A stretch of DNA of 6,302 bases from CALAED01 sp937891035 (GCA_035642125.1 DASQSZ010000371.1:1-6302), one strand, 5' to 3'; shown: positions 1 through 6,282, counted from the first letter of the stretch. The notes: generated from the letters alone by a model not told the origin. Numbers and translations: made by a program.

Positions 1-452
1 CCCCGCCGCTGGAGCGCGAGCAGCACGACCGTGCCGGCGCTCGCGACGATCACGCACTCCAGCAACGGCAGGCCGGTCAGCAGGTTGATCCCGATGCCGG
101 CCCCGAGGAGCTCGGCGAGGTCGGTCGCCATCGCGACGACCTCCGCGCCCAGCCACGCGGCGACCACCACCGGGCGACGCGCCCGGTCGCGGATGTGCTC
201 CGGAAGGCTGCGGCCGCTGACCAGGCCGAGCTTCGCCGACTGCGTCTGGATCACGGTCGCCGCCACGACGACCCACACGAGCTGATAGCCGACCTCGGCG
301 CCCGCCTCGACGTTGGGTCGCGAAGTTCCCCGGGTCGACGTAGGCGACGGCGGCGACGAACGCGGGGCCGAGGAACAGCCAACGGCGCCGCGTACGGAGC
401 CTCAGGGGACGTGCGGAGCCTCCGCGCTGGCTGGTGCGCCGCTTGCAGGCAT
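1..452 (-). pseudogene. Nramp-family divalent metal (Mn2+/Fe2+) transporter, N-terminal part, frame-broken and cut by window edge
   Basis: Nramp (MntH-like) proteins are proton-coupled importers of Mn2+/Fe2+ in the cytoplasmic membrane. On the minus strand, three pieces in two frames join into a canonical Nramp N-terminus. The first is a leader from the ATG at 452. The second is WLFLGPAFVAAVAYVDPGNF, carrying the TM1 metal-binding DPGN. The third continues as NVEAGAEVGYQLVW, QSAKLGLVSGRSLPEHIRDR and the TM3-like EVVAMATDLAELLGAGIG, then runs off at base 1. The first break is at the G-run 405-408, where a fifth G would join the leader to the TM1 frame. The second is at 315-317, where one G fewer would restore the reading (..FATN..). 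The two shifts cancel, so the leader and the distal part share one frame. The TM1 frame has no ATG, GTG or TTG start after its upstream stop near 506, which supports the ATG at 452. Sequencing error or a true pseudogene are both possible. Family identity is very secure. The TM6 metal ligands lie outside the window. Confidence 0.85.
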
Positions 453-646
453 CCCCCGTCCAGGCTCCCGGATGTGCGCAGCCACGTCGTCGGCCGGTGG
501 GGGTCTATTTCGCCTGACCGCCGACTCGATCAATGAGCTGCTGCTCGGCCTGTCGGTTCGCCGCTCGCGTACTCGAACGCGACCCGCGGCAACATCGACG
601 TCTCGTACACAGCAAACGGCCGTCCCGTAGAGGAGGCCGCCGAGCG
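453..646. other. Gap between MFS exporter and Nramp gene; no assignable gene
   Basis: This 194-base spacer lies between the stop of the MFS gene and the start of the Nramp fragment, both on the minus strand. I see no clear terminator, promoter or Shine-Dalgarno site. Two overlapping open stretches have protein-like composition but no plausible start. One is on the plus strand at 537-692 (contains SPLAYSNATRGNIDVSYTA). The other is on the minus strand at 530-646 (contains RPFAVYETSMLPRVAFEYA) and continues the MFS frame after its stop. At most one can be real, and I recognise neither. It may hold a decayed gene fragment or simply GC-biased spacer. Confidence 0.3.
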
Positions 647-2224
647 TCAGGCAGCGGCGGCCCGGGGCGGTTCCGGCTTGGCTGCGGCCGGCTGAGCAGC
701 GCCGAGCGTGCTCGCGCGCCGCTCGGCGCGTTCGGCGCGCCATAGCGCGGCGGCGGCAACGACTGCGAGGAGCGCCATCGCGAGGGCCCACATGAACGTG
801 TGTGCGAAGGCGCTGGCGACCGGTCCGCTGACCTGCTCGCGCTCGCCCGCGGATAGCGGCGCGAGCAGCCCACCGGGCCCGCCCATCGCCTGCGGCAGCG
901 CCGCGGCGGCCTCGTGCTGGAGCACGACCGCAAGAAGCGCGGTGCCGATCGAGCCGCCCACCTGTCGGAGCGTGTTGAGCGCGGCCGTGGCGCGCGGCAC
1001 CTGGGACGAGTCGAGCAGCGCGTACGCCGCGGCGACGGCGGGCTGGATCGACGCGCCGAGCCCCAGTCCGCGGACGAACAGCACGCCGCCGAGCAGCGCA
1101 TACGGCGTCCGGTCGCCCACAAAAACCCACGGGATGGTCGCCAGCGCCGCGAGGCAGCAGCCCGCGACCGCCACCGGACCGCCGCCGAGGCGGTCCGTAA
1201 GACGGCCGCTGATCGGCAGCATCAGCGCGGCCCCGAGACCCTGCGGGGCAAGCAGCAGGCCGGCGTCGAGCGCGCTCTGGCCGCGAGCCACCTGGTAGTA
1301 GAGCGGGAGCACGAGCAGCGTCCCGAACAGGGCGCCGCCGAGGAAGACAGTGGCAATCGCGGCCGCGCGGAACCCGCGTGAGCGGAACAGGCGCACATCG
1401 ATCAGAGGCCGCGCCACCCGCCCGCTGTGCCAGACGAACAACCCGAGGAGGACGACGCCGGCGACGATCGGCCCGAACGCGATCGGGTGACCCAACCCGC
1501 CGTGGCTCTCGGTCTCCGAGAGCCCGAACACCACACCCACCAACGCGGGGCACAGCAACGCTGCGCCCACCCAGTCGAGCGCGCCGGCATCGGCGCGCCC
1601 GGCGTCCGGATGGAGCAACCGGACGGCCGCGACGATCGCCACCACCGCGATCGGGACGTTGACGAGGAAGATCCACTGCCAGGCCGCGTTGTCGACGATG
1701 AGGCCGCCGATGATCGGCCCGAAGATCGGCCCGAGCAGAATCGGCATGCCGATCAACCCCAACGCCCGTCCCACGCGCCGAGGCCCGGCGCTCTGCGCGA
1801 CCAGCGTAAAACCGACCGGCACGAGCATCCCGCCCCCAACGCCCTGCAGGACCCGGAACGCGATCAGCTCCCCGGCCGAGGTCGCGAGCGCGCACAGCGC
1901 CGAGCCGCCGGCGAACAGCGCGATCGAGGCGATCCAGGTCGGCTTCGACCCGAAGCGCTCGGTCACCCAGCCCGAGATCGGGATCACCGCCGCCAGCGAC
2001 AGCAGGTAGCCGGTCGATATCCACTGGGCGGTGGCCAGCGAGACATGCATGTCCTTCGCCAGGGTGTCGAGCGCGACGTTGACGATCGTCGTGTCGAGCA
2101 CGGCCATGATCAGGCCGAGCGTGGCCACTCCGGCGACCACGATCGTCGACCGGTCGAGCCCGCCGCTGAGCCGCGCCACGCTTGCAGGGGTGTCGTGCGA
2201 GCCGGTCCAGCGCATGCCACGCAT
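647..2224 (-). CDS. DHA2-family (EmrB/QacA-like) MFS multidrug exporter
   Basis: This is a proton-driven efflux pump of the cytoplasmic membrane, 525 aa, the usual size of 14-TM DHA2 transporters. TM1 carries the DHA2 signature LDTTIVNVAL. The TM2-3 loop has motif A in the form GWVTERFGSKP, and TM5 has the antiporter motif C form GPIFGPIIGGLIV followed by WQWIFLVNVPIA. A second motif A-like loop, GRLTDRLGGGP, lies in the C-terminal half, as expected for a duplicated MFS fold. The C-terminus is Ala/Pro-rich and probably cytoplasmic. The substrate cannot be told from sequence. I chose the ATG at 2224 because a G-rich stretch precedes it and the conserved part begins soon after; the ATG at 2215 is the alternative. 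The frame stays open further upstream to 2386, but that part is Arg-rich, unlike the family, and overlaps the divergent small gene. No regulator gene is adjacent; a small inverted repeat sits in the divergent gap. Intact. Confidence 0.92.
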   Translation of the reverse strand: MRGMRWTGSHDTPASVARLSGGLDRSTIVVAGVATLGLIMAVLDTTIVNVALDTLAKDMHVSLATAQWISTGYLLSLAAVIPISGWVTERFGSKPTWIASIALFAGGSALCALATSAGELIAFRVLQGVGGGMLVPVGFTLVAQSAGPRRVGRALGLIGMPILLGPIFGPIIGGLIVDNAAWQWIFLVNVPIAVVAIVAAVRLLHPDAGRADAGALDWVGAALLCPALVGVVFGLSETESHGGLGHPIAFGPIVAGVVLLGLFVWHSGRVARPLIDVRLFRSRGFRAAAIATVFLGGALFGTLLVLPLYYQVARGQSALDAGLLLAPQGLGAALMLPISGRLTDRLGGGPVAVAGCCLAALATIPWVFVGDRTPYALLGGVLFVRGLGLGASIQPAVAAAYALLDSSQVPRATAALNTLRQVGGSIGTALLAVVLQHEAAAALPQAMGGPGGLLAPLSAGEREQVSGPVASAFAHTFMWALAMALLAVVAAAALWRAERAERRASTLGAAQPAAAKPEPPRAAAA

Positions 2225-2229
2225 CGTCC

Positions 2230-2245
2230 CCGCCGCCGGCGGCGG
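2230..2245. promoter_or_regulatory. Perfect 16-bp GC palindrome just before the MFS start
   Basis: CCGCCGCC followed by GGCGGCGG forms a perfect palindrome ending 5 bases before the MFS start codon. In the mRNA it overlaps the G-rich stretch that would act as ribosome binding site, so pairing could hinder initiation. It has no spare loop, and in GC-rich DNA such a palindrome can occur by chance, so any function is inference. Confidence 0.25.
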
Positions 2246-2273
2246 TGTCGTCGGGCTCCCGACGTGTCCTTGC

Positions 2274-2293
2274 CGTACAACCTGTGCGGTACG
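2274..2293. promoter_or_regulatory. Candidate operator: inverted repeat CGTAC-N10-GTACG in divergent gap
   Basis: Five-base arms CGTAC (2274-2278) and GTACG (2289-2293) are separated by 10 bases. They lie between the divergent MFS exporter and the small plus-strand gene. DHA2 exporters are often controlled by TetR- or MarR-type repressors that bind such dyads. No regulator gene is encoded nearby and the arms are short, so this is only a candidate site. I could not place convincing -35/-10 boxes for either gene here. Confidence 0.25.
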
Positions 2294-2323
2294 ACGGGTC
2301 CCGAAAGAGTCGCCCCCAGGGCG

Positions 2324-2602
2324 ATGACACCCGCGTTTGGGGCGCCGAACATGAACGCCACGATGAGCCGGCTCATGAAGCGGCACCCGGCGCGGCAGCT
2401 AGTCGACGACTGTCTCGATAGCTACGTAACCTGGCGGCAGGCATGTGAGGACGTCCATGCCGCGTATGAGGGCTGGCGCAGCTGCAGGCCGATGCAACGC
2501 AAGCTTGCGTTCACGTGGTATGCCGCCGCTCTCGACCGCGAAGAAGACGCCGCGCGCGTCCACTCCCAGCGAGCCCAGCGGCTCCGCGCTACGACGGTCT
2601 GA
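2324..2602 (+). CDS. Small hypothetical protein (92 aa), soluble, helical
   Basis: I do not recognise the family with certainty. The core, from about residue 24 to 88, is rich in aromatic, acidic and Arg/Ala residues (LVDDCLDSYVTWRQAC, AFTWYAAALDREEDAARVHS). It reads like two or three amphipathic helices, with cysteines at residues 30 and 41. There is no signal peptide or membrane segment. It resembles short uncharacterised actinobacterial proteins with a D-C-L-D-x-Y-x-x-W-R pattern, from memory only. Four in-frame ATGs are possible: 2324 (AGGG close upstream), 2351 (GGGG eight bases upstream), 2363 and 2375. The protein-like region is certain only from about 2375, so the true start may be later. 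Third-position GC is lower than in neighbouring genes. It is divergent from the MFS exporter and converges on the secreted-protein gene at 2658. The same frame is open far upstream, but that portion is only the opposite strand of the exporter. Confidence 0.65.
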   Translation: MTPAFGAPNMNATMSRLMKRHPARQLVDDCLDSYVTWRQACEDVHAAYEGWRSCRPMQRKLAFTWYAAALDREEDAARVHSQRAQRLRATTV

Positions 2603-2609
2603 GGCTCGC

Positions 2610-2648
2610 AAAAAGGGCGCGGCGGCGGCCTGCCGGCCGCCGCCCCGC
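2610..2648 (-). terminator. Intrinsic terminator of the secreted COG4315-type gene
   Basis: A perfect 10-bp stem pairs GGCGGCGGCC (2621-2630) with GGCCGCCGCC (2635-2644) around a 4-base loop. It can extend by three more pairs past one mismatch. Read on the minus strand, it follows the stop codon at 2658 by about 10 bases and is trailed by GCGCCC and then five T's (2614-2610), the layout of a factor-independent terminator. On the plus strand no T-run follows, so it ends the small gene at 2602 less convincingly, though the hairpin separates both convergent transcripts. Confidence 0.75.
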
Positions 2649-2657
2649 GGGGGCTGG

Positions 2658-3140
2658 TTATGGAGAGACCGACCTCCCCACCGGCGACAGGACCGTCCAG
2701 AGTCCGCCGAATGCCGTGATGCCCTCGCCGTTCGTCTGACCCGCCTTCGCGTCCTGCACGAAGCGGTAGAGCGGGTGGTGGTTGTAGGTGACCTGCGGCT
2801 TTCCGTCGGAGCGCCTGATCGTTCCGACCTTCGAGGCCTTCAGCCCTGTGCCGACCGTCGGCTTGCGGGTCGCGCGAAGCGGCGGCCAGGCCTGGGCGCA
2901 TGCGCCAGAGCAGTGGCTCTTGTTCGGCGAGTCCGCGCTGAGCATGTAGAGGGTCCGGCCGCGCGAGTCGACGATTATCTTCCCCAAGCTGCTGTGTGCG
3001 ACCTTGATGGTCGCCGACCGTGCGTTCGTGGCATCCGGGGCCGCCGTGGCCGCACTGCTGCCGAATACTGCGACGGCCAGCGCGGCAAGCGCGACGGCGG
3101 CCGCGGTGGCCGTCAGGACGATGGGTCTGCTGCGGGTCAT
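2658..3140 (-). CDS. Secreted protein with Yx(FWY)xxD repeats (COG4315 / PF03640 type)
   Basis: This is a 160-aa exported protein of unknown biochemical role. Residues 1-34 form a Sec signal peptide: basic MTRSRP, an Ala/Val-rich core, then a SSAATAAP cleavage region. There is no lipobox cysteine, so it is probably secreted or wall-associated, although the family is often called a lipoprotein. The mature part holds two family repeats. The first is GRTLYMLSAD (about 61-70), followed by SHCSGACAQAWPPL with the C-x3-C pair at 77 and 81. The second is HHPLYRFVQD (about 121-130), followed by GEGITAFGGLWTVL. Both carry the Y-x-(F/L)-x-x-D signature. The ATG at 3140 is well supported by GGAGGA seven bases upstream. 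The gene is divergent from the PQQ-propeller/cupredoxin gene, another secreted protein, which suggests shared control or a joint role in extracytoplasmic redox chemistry; that link is inference. A strong terminator follows. Confidence 0.9.
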   Translation of the reverse strand: MTRSRPIVLTATAAAVALAALAVAVFGSSAATAAPDATNARSATIKVAHSSLGKIIVDSRGRTLYMLSADSPNKSHCSGACAQAWPPLRATRKPTVGTGLKASKVGTIRRSDGKPQVTYNHHPLYRFVQDAKAGQTNGEGITAFGGLWTVLSPVGRSVSP

Positions 3141-3143
3141 GCT

Positions 3144-3157
3144 GACTCCTCCGAGTC
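3144..3157 (-). promoter_or_regulatory. Small hairpin presenting the Shine-Dalgarno of the secreted-protein gene
   Basis: On the minus strand GACTC-GGAG-GAGTC makes a perfect 5-bp stem whose 4-base loop is GGAG, the core of the ribosome binding site for the ATG at 3140. The stem shares the last bases of the GGAGGA motif. It may merely be fortuitous, but it could tune translation. The rest of the divergent gap (3158-3338) shows no promoter boxes I can support. Confidence 0.3.
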
Positions 3158-3338
3158 GGGGTTGCGTGGAGCCCATAAGGGTCTTCCGCGCACCCGCGGC
3201 TGTCGTCGTGTGGACGGCGACTCTTTGGCGTGGGGCAGGGGTGGCAGTCGAGGCGTCCTCACTACTCCGCTCGGCGGTGGCGAAAGAGCCTCCCGCGAGC
3301 CGACGACAACCGCACGGCGGACCCGGACCATTGGCCGC

Positions 3339-5216
3339 ATGTGGTTCGCAACGAAGATCTCGCTCGCCGGCACCGTCGTTGCGGTTGCCGCCATCATCGT
3401 TTTCGGAGGCGGCTCGGCGACTGGTGCCGACGCCCCCGCCGTGGGTCAGCCGCCGCCCGAGTGGGCCGCCAACGCCGGCTCATGGCCGGCGCACAACCAC
3501 GACCTTTCGAACACGCGAGCGACGACGCAGTCGCCGATCACCTCGCAGACCGTCTCGCAGCTGAAGGTGAAGTGGACCTTCCCGTTCAAGGGCGCGAGCT
3601 CGTTCGGCATCTTCGCGTCCACGCCGATCGTCCTCAACGGCACGGTCTACCTCCAGGACCTGAACTCGAACGTCTATGCGCTCGATCGCTCCACCGGCGC
3701 GCTCAAGTGGCGCCACACGTTCAACAAGCCGAGCATCGGGCCGAACGGCGTCGCCTTCGGCAACGGCCGCGTCTACGGCGCGACCGAGACGAACGCCTTC
3801 GCGCTCGACGCGCAGACTGGAAATCTCGTCTGGAGCCGCAAGCTCGTCCGCAACAACCGCGAGGGCATCGACATGACGCCCCAGCTCTATGACGACACCA
3901 TGCTGATCAGCACGATCCCTGGCAACTCCGGGAACTTCTACAAGGGCGGCGCGCTCGGAATCGTCTGGGCGCTCGACGCCGCCACGGGACAGCCGAAGTG
4001 GAAGTTCAACACGATCGGTGACGGCGCCAAGCTGTGGGGCAACCCGAAGGTCAACAGCGGAGGCGGCCTCTGGTACCCGCCCGCCGTGGACAGCCAGGGG
4101 CGCGTCTTCATCTCCGTGGCCAACCCGGCGCCCCTCTACGGCACCAAGAAGTTCCCCAACGGCTCCAGCCGCCCTGGCCCCAACTTCTACACGAGCTCGA
4201 TCGTCGCGCTCAATGGTCAGACCGGAAAGCGGCTCTGGTTCCGGCAGACCGTCCGCCACGACGTGCGCGACTACGACCTGCAGATCCCCGCGATCACGAC
4301 GACGGTTCCGATCGGCGGCGTCCAGACCGACATCGTGCTCGTGGCCGGGAAAATGGGCAAGGTGTTCGCCTACCGCGCCGCGGACGGAAAGCACCTCTGG
4401 ACGCGCTCCGTGGGGAAGCACCAGAACGACACCGGCCCGCTGCCCCGCAAGCTCGTGAACATCTTCCCCGGCGACCTGGGCGGAGTGGAGACGCCGATGG
4501 CGCTCGCCGACAACCGTCTCTTCGTGCCCTGGCTCGATCTGCCCACGCGGGCCAGGTCAATAGGCCTGCCAGGTGGGCTCGCGGGCCAGAGCCCCAACTT
4601 CCGCAAGGGCCGTGGCGGCCTCACCGCCGTCAGCCCCGCCACAGGCAAGGTGCTCTGGCAACGAAAGCTGCCGGCGCTCAACTTCGGCGCCGCCACGGTC
4701 GCAAACGACGTCGTCTTCACGAGCACCTATGCGGGCAAGGTCTACGCCTTCGACACCCAGACCGGTAAGACGCTCTGGACCGCCACGGCGCCCGCGGGCA
4801 TCAACGCCTTCCCCGCGATCGACGGCGACACGCTGCTGGTCGGCGCCGGCACGACCGGCTTCTTCAAGAAGCCGCGGTTCGAGCTGATCGCCTACGCACT
4901 CCCCGAGCCGGCCTCGGCAAGCAGCGAGCCGCAGGCGCGGGCGAGCGCGACAGCCGACCGGGTCAGCGCGAAGGAGTTCTCCTTCAAGCTCAGCTCAAAG
5001 TCGCTCAGGAAGCCGGGCGCCGTCACGTTCAAGCTCGCCAACGTTGGTCACGTGGCGCACAACTTCCACATCGCCGGCAAAGGGACGCCGTTGGTCGGGC
5101 CCGGCAAGACCGCCAGGCTGAACGTCCGGTTCAGGAAGAGCGGCAGGTTCAGCTACCTCTGTACCGTGCCCGGCCATGCCGCCGCGGGAATGAGGGGCGT
5201 CTTCACCGTTCGCTGA
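3339..5216 (+). CDS. Secreted PQQ-type beta-propeller fused to a C-terminal cupredoxin domain
   Basis: This 625-aa exported protein is probably a quinoprotein dehydrogenase-like enzyme that passes electrons to its own copper domain. A signal peptide spans about 1-31 (hydrophobic core, then SATGADA). Seven PQQ-propeller repeats of the form ALD..TG...W end at W124, W165, W221, W300, W354, W440 and W480, with a last strand at 515-522: an eight-bladed propeller. Against methanol-dehydrogenase-type enzymes I see a likely PQQ-stacking Trp (W245 in GGGLWYPPAVD), the calcium-ligand Asn (N262 in ANPAPLYG) and the catalytic Asp (D311 in HDVRDYD). The calcium-ligand Glu before the third repeat is not evident (FYKGGALG there), and vicinal cysteines and a CxxCH haem site are absent. 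An Ala/Ser linker (523-545) leads to the cupredoxin domain with ligands H574, C608, H613 and M618 (HNFHIAGKG, LCTVPGHAAAGM). C608 is the only cysteine. The ATG at 3339 was chosen because it begins the signal peptide, although its ribosome binding site is weak. The open frame upstream to 2445 is antisense to the neighbouring gene. Substrate unknown. Confidence 0.93.
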   Translation: MWFATKISLAGTVVAVAAIIVFGGGSATGADAPAVGQPPPEWAANAGSWPAHNHDLSNTRATTQSPITSQTVSQLKVKWTFPFKGASSFGIFASTPIVLNGTVYLQDLNSNVYALDRSTGALKWRHTFNKPSIGPNGVAFGNGRVYGATETNAFALDAQTGNLVWSRKLVRNNREGIDMTPQLYDDTMLISTIPGNSGNFYKGGALGIVWALDAATGQPKWKFNTIGDGAKLWGNPKVNSGGGLWYPPAVDSQGRVFISVANPAPLYGTKKFPNGSSRPGPNFYTSSIVALNGQTGKRLWFRQTVRHDVRDYDLQIPAITTTVPIGGVQTDIVLVAGKMGKVFAYRAADGKHLWTRSVGKHQNDTGPLPRKLVNIFPGDLGGVETPMALADNRLFVPWLDLPTRARSIGLPGGLAGQSPNFRKGRGGLTAVSPATGKVLWQRKLPALNFGAATVANDVVFTSTYAGKVYAFDTQTGKTLWTATAPAGINAFPAIDGDTLLVGAGTTGFFKKPRFELIAYALPEPASASSEPQARASATADRVSAKEFSFKLSSKSLRKPGAVTFKLANVGHVAHNFHIAGKGTPLVGPGKTARLNVRFRKSGRFSYLCTVPGHAAAGMRGVFTVR

Positions 5217-5251
5217 CTCCCAGTTTCAAAAAACGATTCTCGGAGGCCAAG

Positions 5252-5599
5252 ATGCACGCCGCAGCCGTCTCTGAATATGGAGGCCGCCCGGCCGTCGCGA
5301 GCTGCCCAAGCCGAAGGCAGGACCCGGGCAGGTGCTGATCAAGGTCCACGCGGCGTCCGTCGACGGCCGGGGCGACCGCGCTCGACGTCCCGATTGTCGG
5401 CGCCGTCGGCGGCGTCGGGTCCTTCGCGACCCAGTTCGCCGCGAACGCCGGTATCAGGCTGGACGAGGTGCCGGCCGCCTTCGAAGGGATCGGCCACGGA
5501 GATGGCAAGACGGTGATACGCCGGATCGATGATGCGACTGATCGGCCTCATCAAGTGGGCTCGACCGCCACTAGCGCAACCGCTATGGCGGACGGGTGA
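5252..5599 (+). pseudogene. Collapsed NADPH:quinone oxidoreductase / zinc-type alcohol dehydrogenase (MDR family) remnant
   Basis: Full-length MDR reductases have about 310-330 residues; here about 90 codons survive as separate conserved blocks. Block 1 is the N-terminus MHAAAVSEYGGRPAV, after a good GGAGG site (5242-5246) and ATG at 5252. Block 2 (5299-5367), in another frame, is the GroES-like entry ELPKPKAGPGQVLIKVHAAS. Block 3 (5375-5452), back in the first frame, is the NADP-binding turn PIVGAVGGVGSFATQFAANAG shortened (GAVGGVG glycine motif). Block 4 (5453-5521) is the C-terminal RLDEVPAAFEGIG..GKTVIR. The GroES fold body, the central Rossmann strands and the substrate region are deleted between blocks. 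In the starting frame a TGA at 5336 ends translation after 28 residues. The product cannot be an enzyme. Codons past about 5523 to the stop at 5599 do not resemble the family. It begins 35 bases after the propeller gene stop, so it was probably co-transcribed with it once. Confidence 0.85.
5565..5591 (-). terminator. Bulged hairpin between convergent genes, probable terminator
   Basis: CCGCCA (5565-5570) and TAGCG (5572-5576) pair with CGCTA (5581-5585) and TGGCGG (5586-5591) around a CAAC loop. This gives 11 base pairs with one bulged base at 5571. It lies 20 bases past the stop of the minus-strand GAP gene. No T-run follows on either strand, as is common for GC-rich actinobacterial terminators, so its function is inferred from position and stability. 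It also overlaps the last, non-conserved codons of the oxidoreductase remnant. Confidence 0.5.
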
Positions 5600-5610
5600 G
5601 CGCGATCCGC

Positions 5611-6273
5611 TCAGCCGTCCAGCCGGATCAGCCCGCGAGCGACGAAGAAGAGGCCGGCGAAGCTGAGCAGGGCCACGATGGTCTGCCCGCCGTAGCGGGC
5701 GATCAGCCGACCGATCGCGTCGAGAATGCGCTGACCCGCGCCCGGCGCGACGCGGGTCAGGACGACCGGAACCCACGCCGGTGCCGAGGCCAGACCGACA
5801 AGCACAAGAGCGAGCACGGCCTTCTCGACGAGCTCCAGGTCAGCTGAAGCGATCTCCTTTGCAGCGGGCAGAACGAGAGCGAGCGTCGTGAAGTTGGTCG
5901 CCATCGAGAACGCGCCGAACGGGAACGCGGCACGACGCCGCTGCGACTCCCTCGAAGGCCGCTGGTCGTGTCCGACGCGTGCGTGCCTCCGGACCCAGAC
6001 GTAGCCGAGGCCAGCCAGGAAGAGCAGAATCGCGCCAAGCGCGAGGTCTAGAGACGCATCGAGGCGCGGCTCGCTGGGAAGCGACACCGCGGCGCCGAAC
6101 AACACGACCGCGAGCACCACGGCCAGCAGGGTGAGCGCGGCCCCGACGGCGTAATTCATGCCCGCGCGACGACCGTCGGGGCCCGCAAGCAGCAAGGTCT
6201 GTTCGGTCAGCATGACCGGGCTCACCGATCCCCCCAAGCCGAGGGGAAGGATCAGCATGAGCACCGCGAGCAC
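5611..6273 (-). CDS. GAP-family (Sap/GAP, PF11139-like) six-TM membrane protein
   Basis: This is an integral membrane protein of 220 aa, the normal length for the GAP family, whose studied mycobacterial members help export cell-envelope lipids; the function here is unknown. About six hydrophobic segments are visible: 1-24 (LPLGLGGSVSPVML), 38-62, 73-95, 119-138, 150-171 and 197-217. A basic hydrophilic loop (95-115, rich in R/H/Q) separates two three-helix halves. The fourth segment has the family-typical FSMATNFTTLALVLPAAKEI. The GTG at 6273 is taken as start; the in-frame ATG at 6258 is the alternative. Neither has a Shine-Dalgarno, but a TAGAAT box just upstream makes a leaderless GTG start plausible. 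It converges on the oxidoreductase remnant and is probably monocistronic at its 3' end. It is distantly like LysE-type exporters, but the signature favours GAP. Intact. Confidence 0.85.
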   Translation of the reverse strand: MLAVLMLILPLGLGGSVSPVMLTEQTLLLAGPDGRRAGMNYAVGAALTLLAVVLAVVLFGAAVSLPSEPRLDASLDLALGAILLFLAGLGYVWVRRHARVGHDQRPSRESQRRRAAFPFGAFSMATNFTTLALVLPAAKEIASADLELVEKAVLALVLVGLASAPAWVPVVLTRVAPGAGQRILDAIGRLIARYGGQTIVALLSFAGLFFVARGLIRLDG

Positions 6274-6282
6274 GACGCGGCG

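Noticed and set aside
1427..2323. Upstream extension of the small plus-strand gene
   Set aside because: It is the opposite strand of the well-supported exporter; its translation is dominated by R, D, H and Q as expected for a shadow frame.
402..2330. Long minus-strand open frame of 642 codons
   Set aside because: It is a frame-shifted shadow of the MFS exporter with Arg/Ala-rich low-complexity translation; only its final codons coincide with the start of the Nramp fragment.
2225..2386. N-terminal extension of the MFS exporter
   Set aside because: The added 54 residues are basic and unlike DHA2 N-termini, and they overlap the divergent small gene; the start at 2224 fits the family.
2621..2644. 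Terminator for the plus-strand small gene
   Set aside because: The hairpin is strong, but no T-run follows in the plus direction; the layout fits the minus-strand gene.
2658..3140. Lipoprotein anchoring of the COG4315-type protein
   Set aside because: There is no cysteine at the end of the signal peptide, so a lipobox is not present despite the family's common name.
2445..3338. In-frame upstream extension of the propeller gene
   Set aside because: It runs antisense through the secreted-protein gene and its terminator, has Arg-rich composition, and would hide the clear signal peptide starting at 3339.
3480..4421. Minus-strand open frame of 313 codons opposite the propeller gene
   Set aside because: It results from GC-rich third positions of the real gene; it has no motif, no ribosome binding site and V/R/D/E-rich shadow composition.
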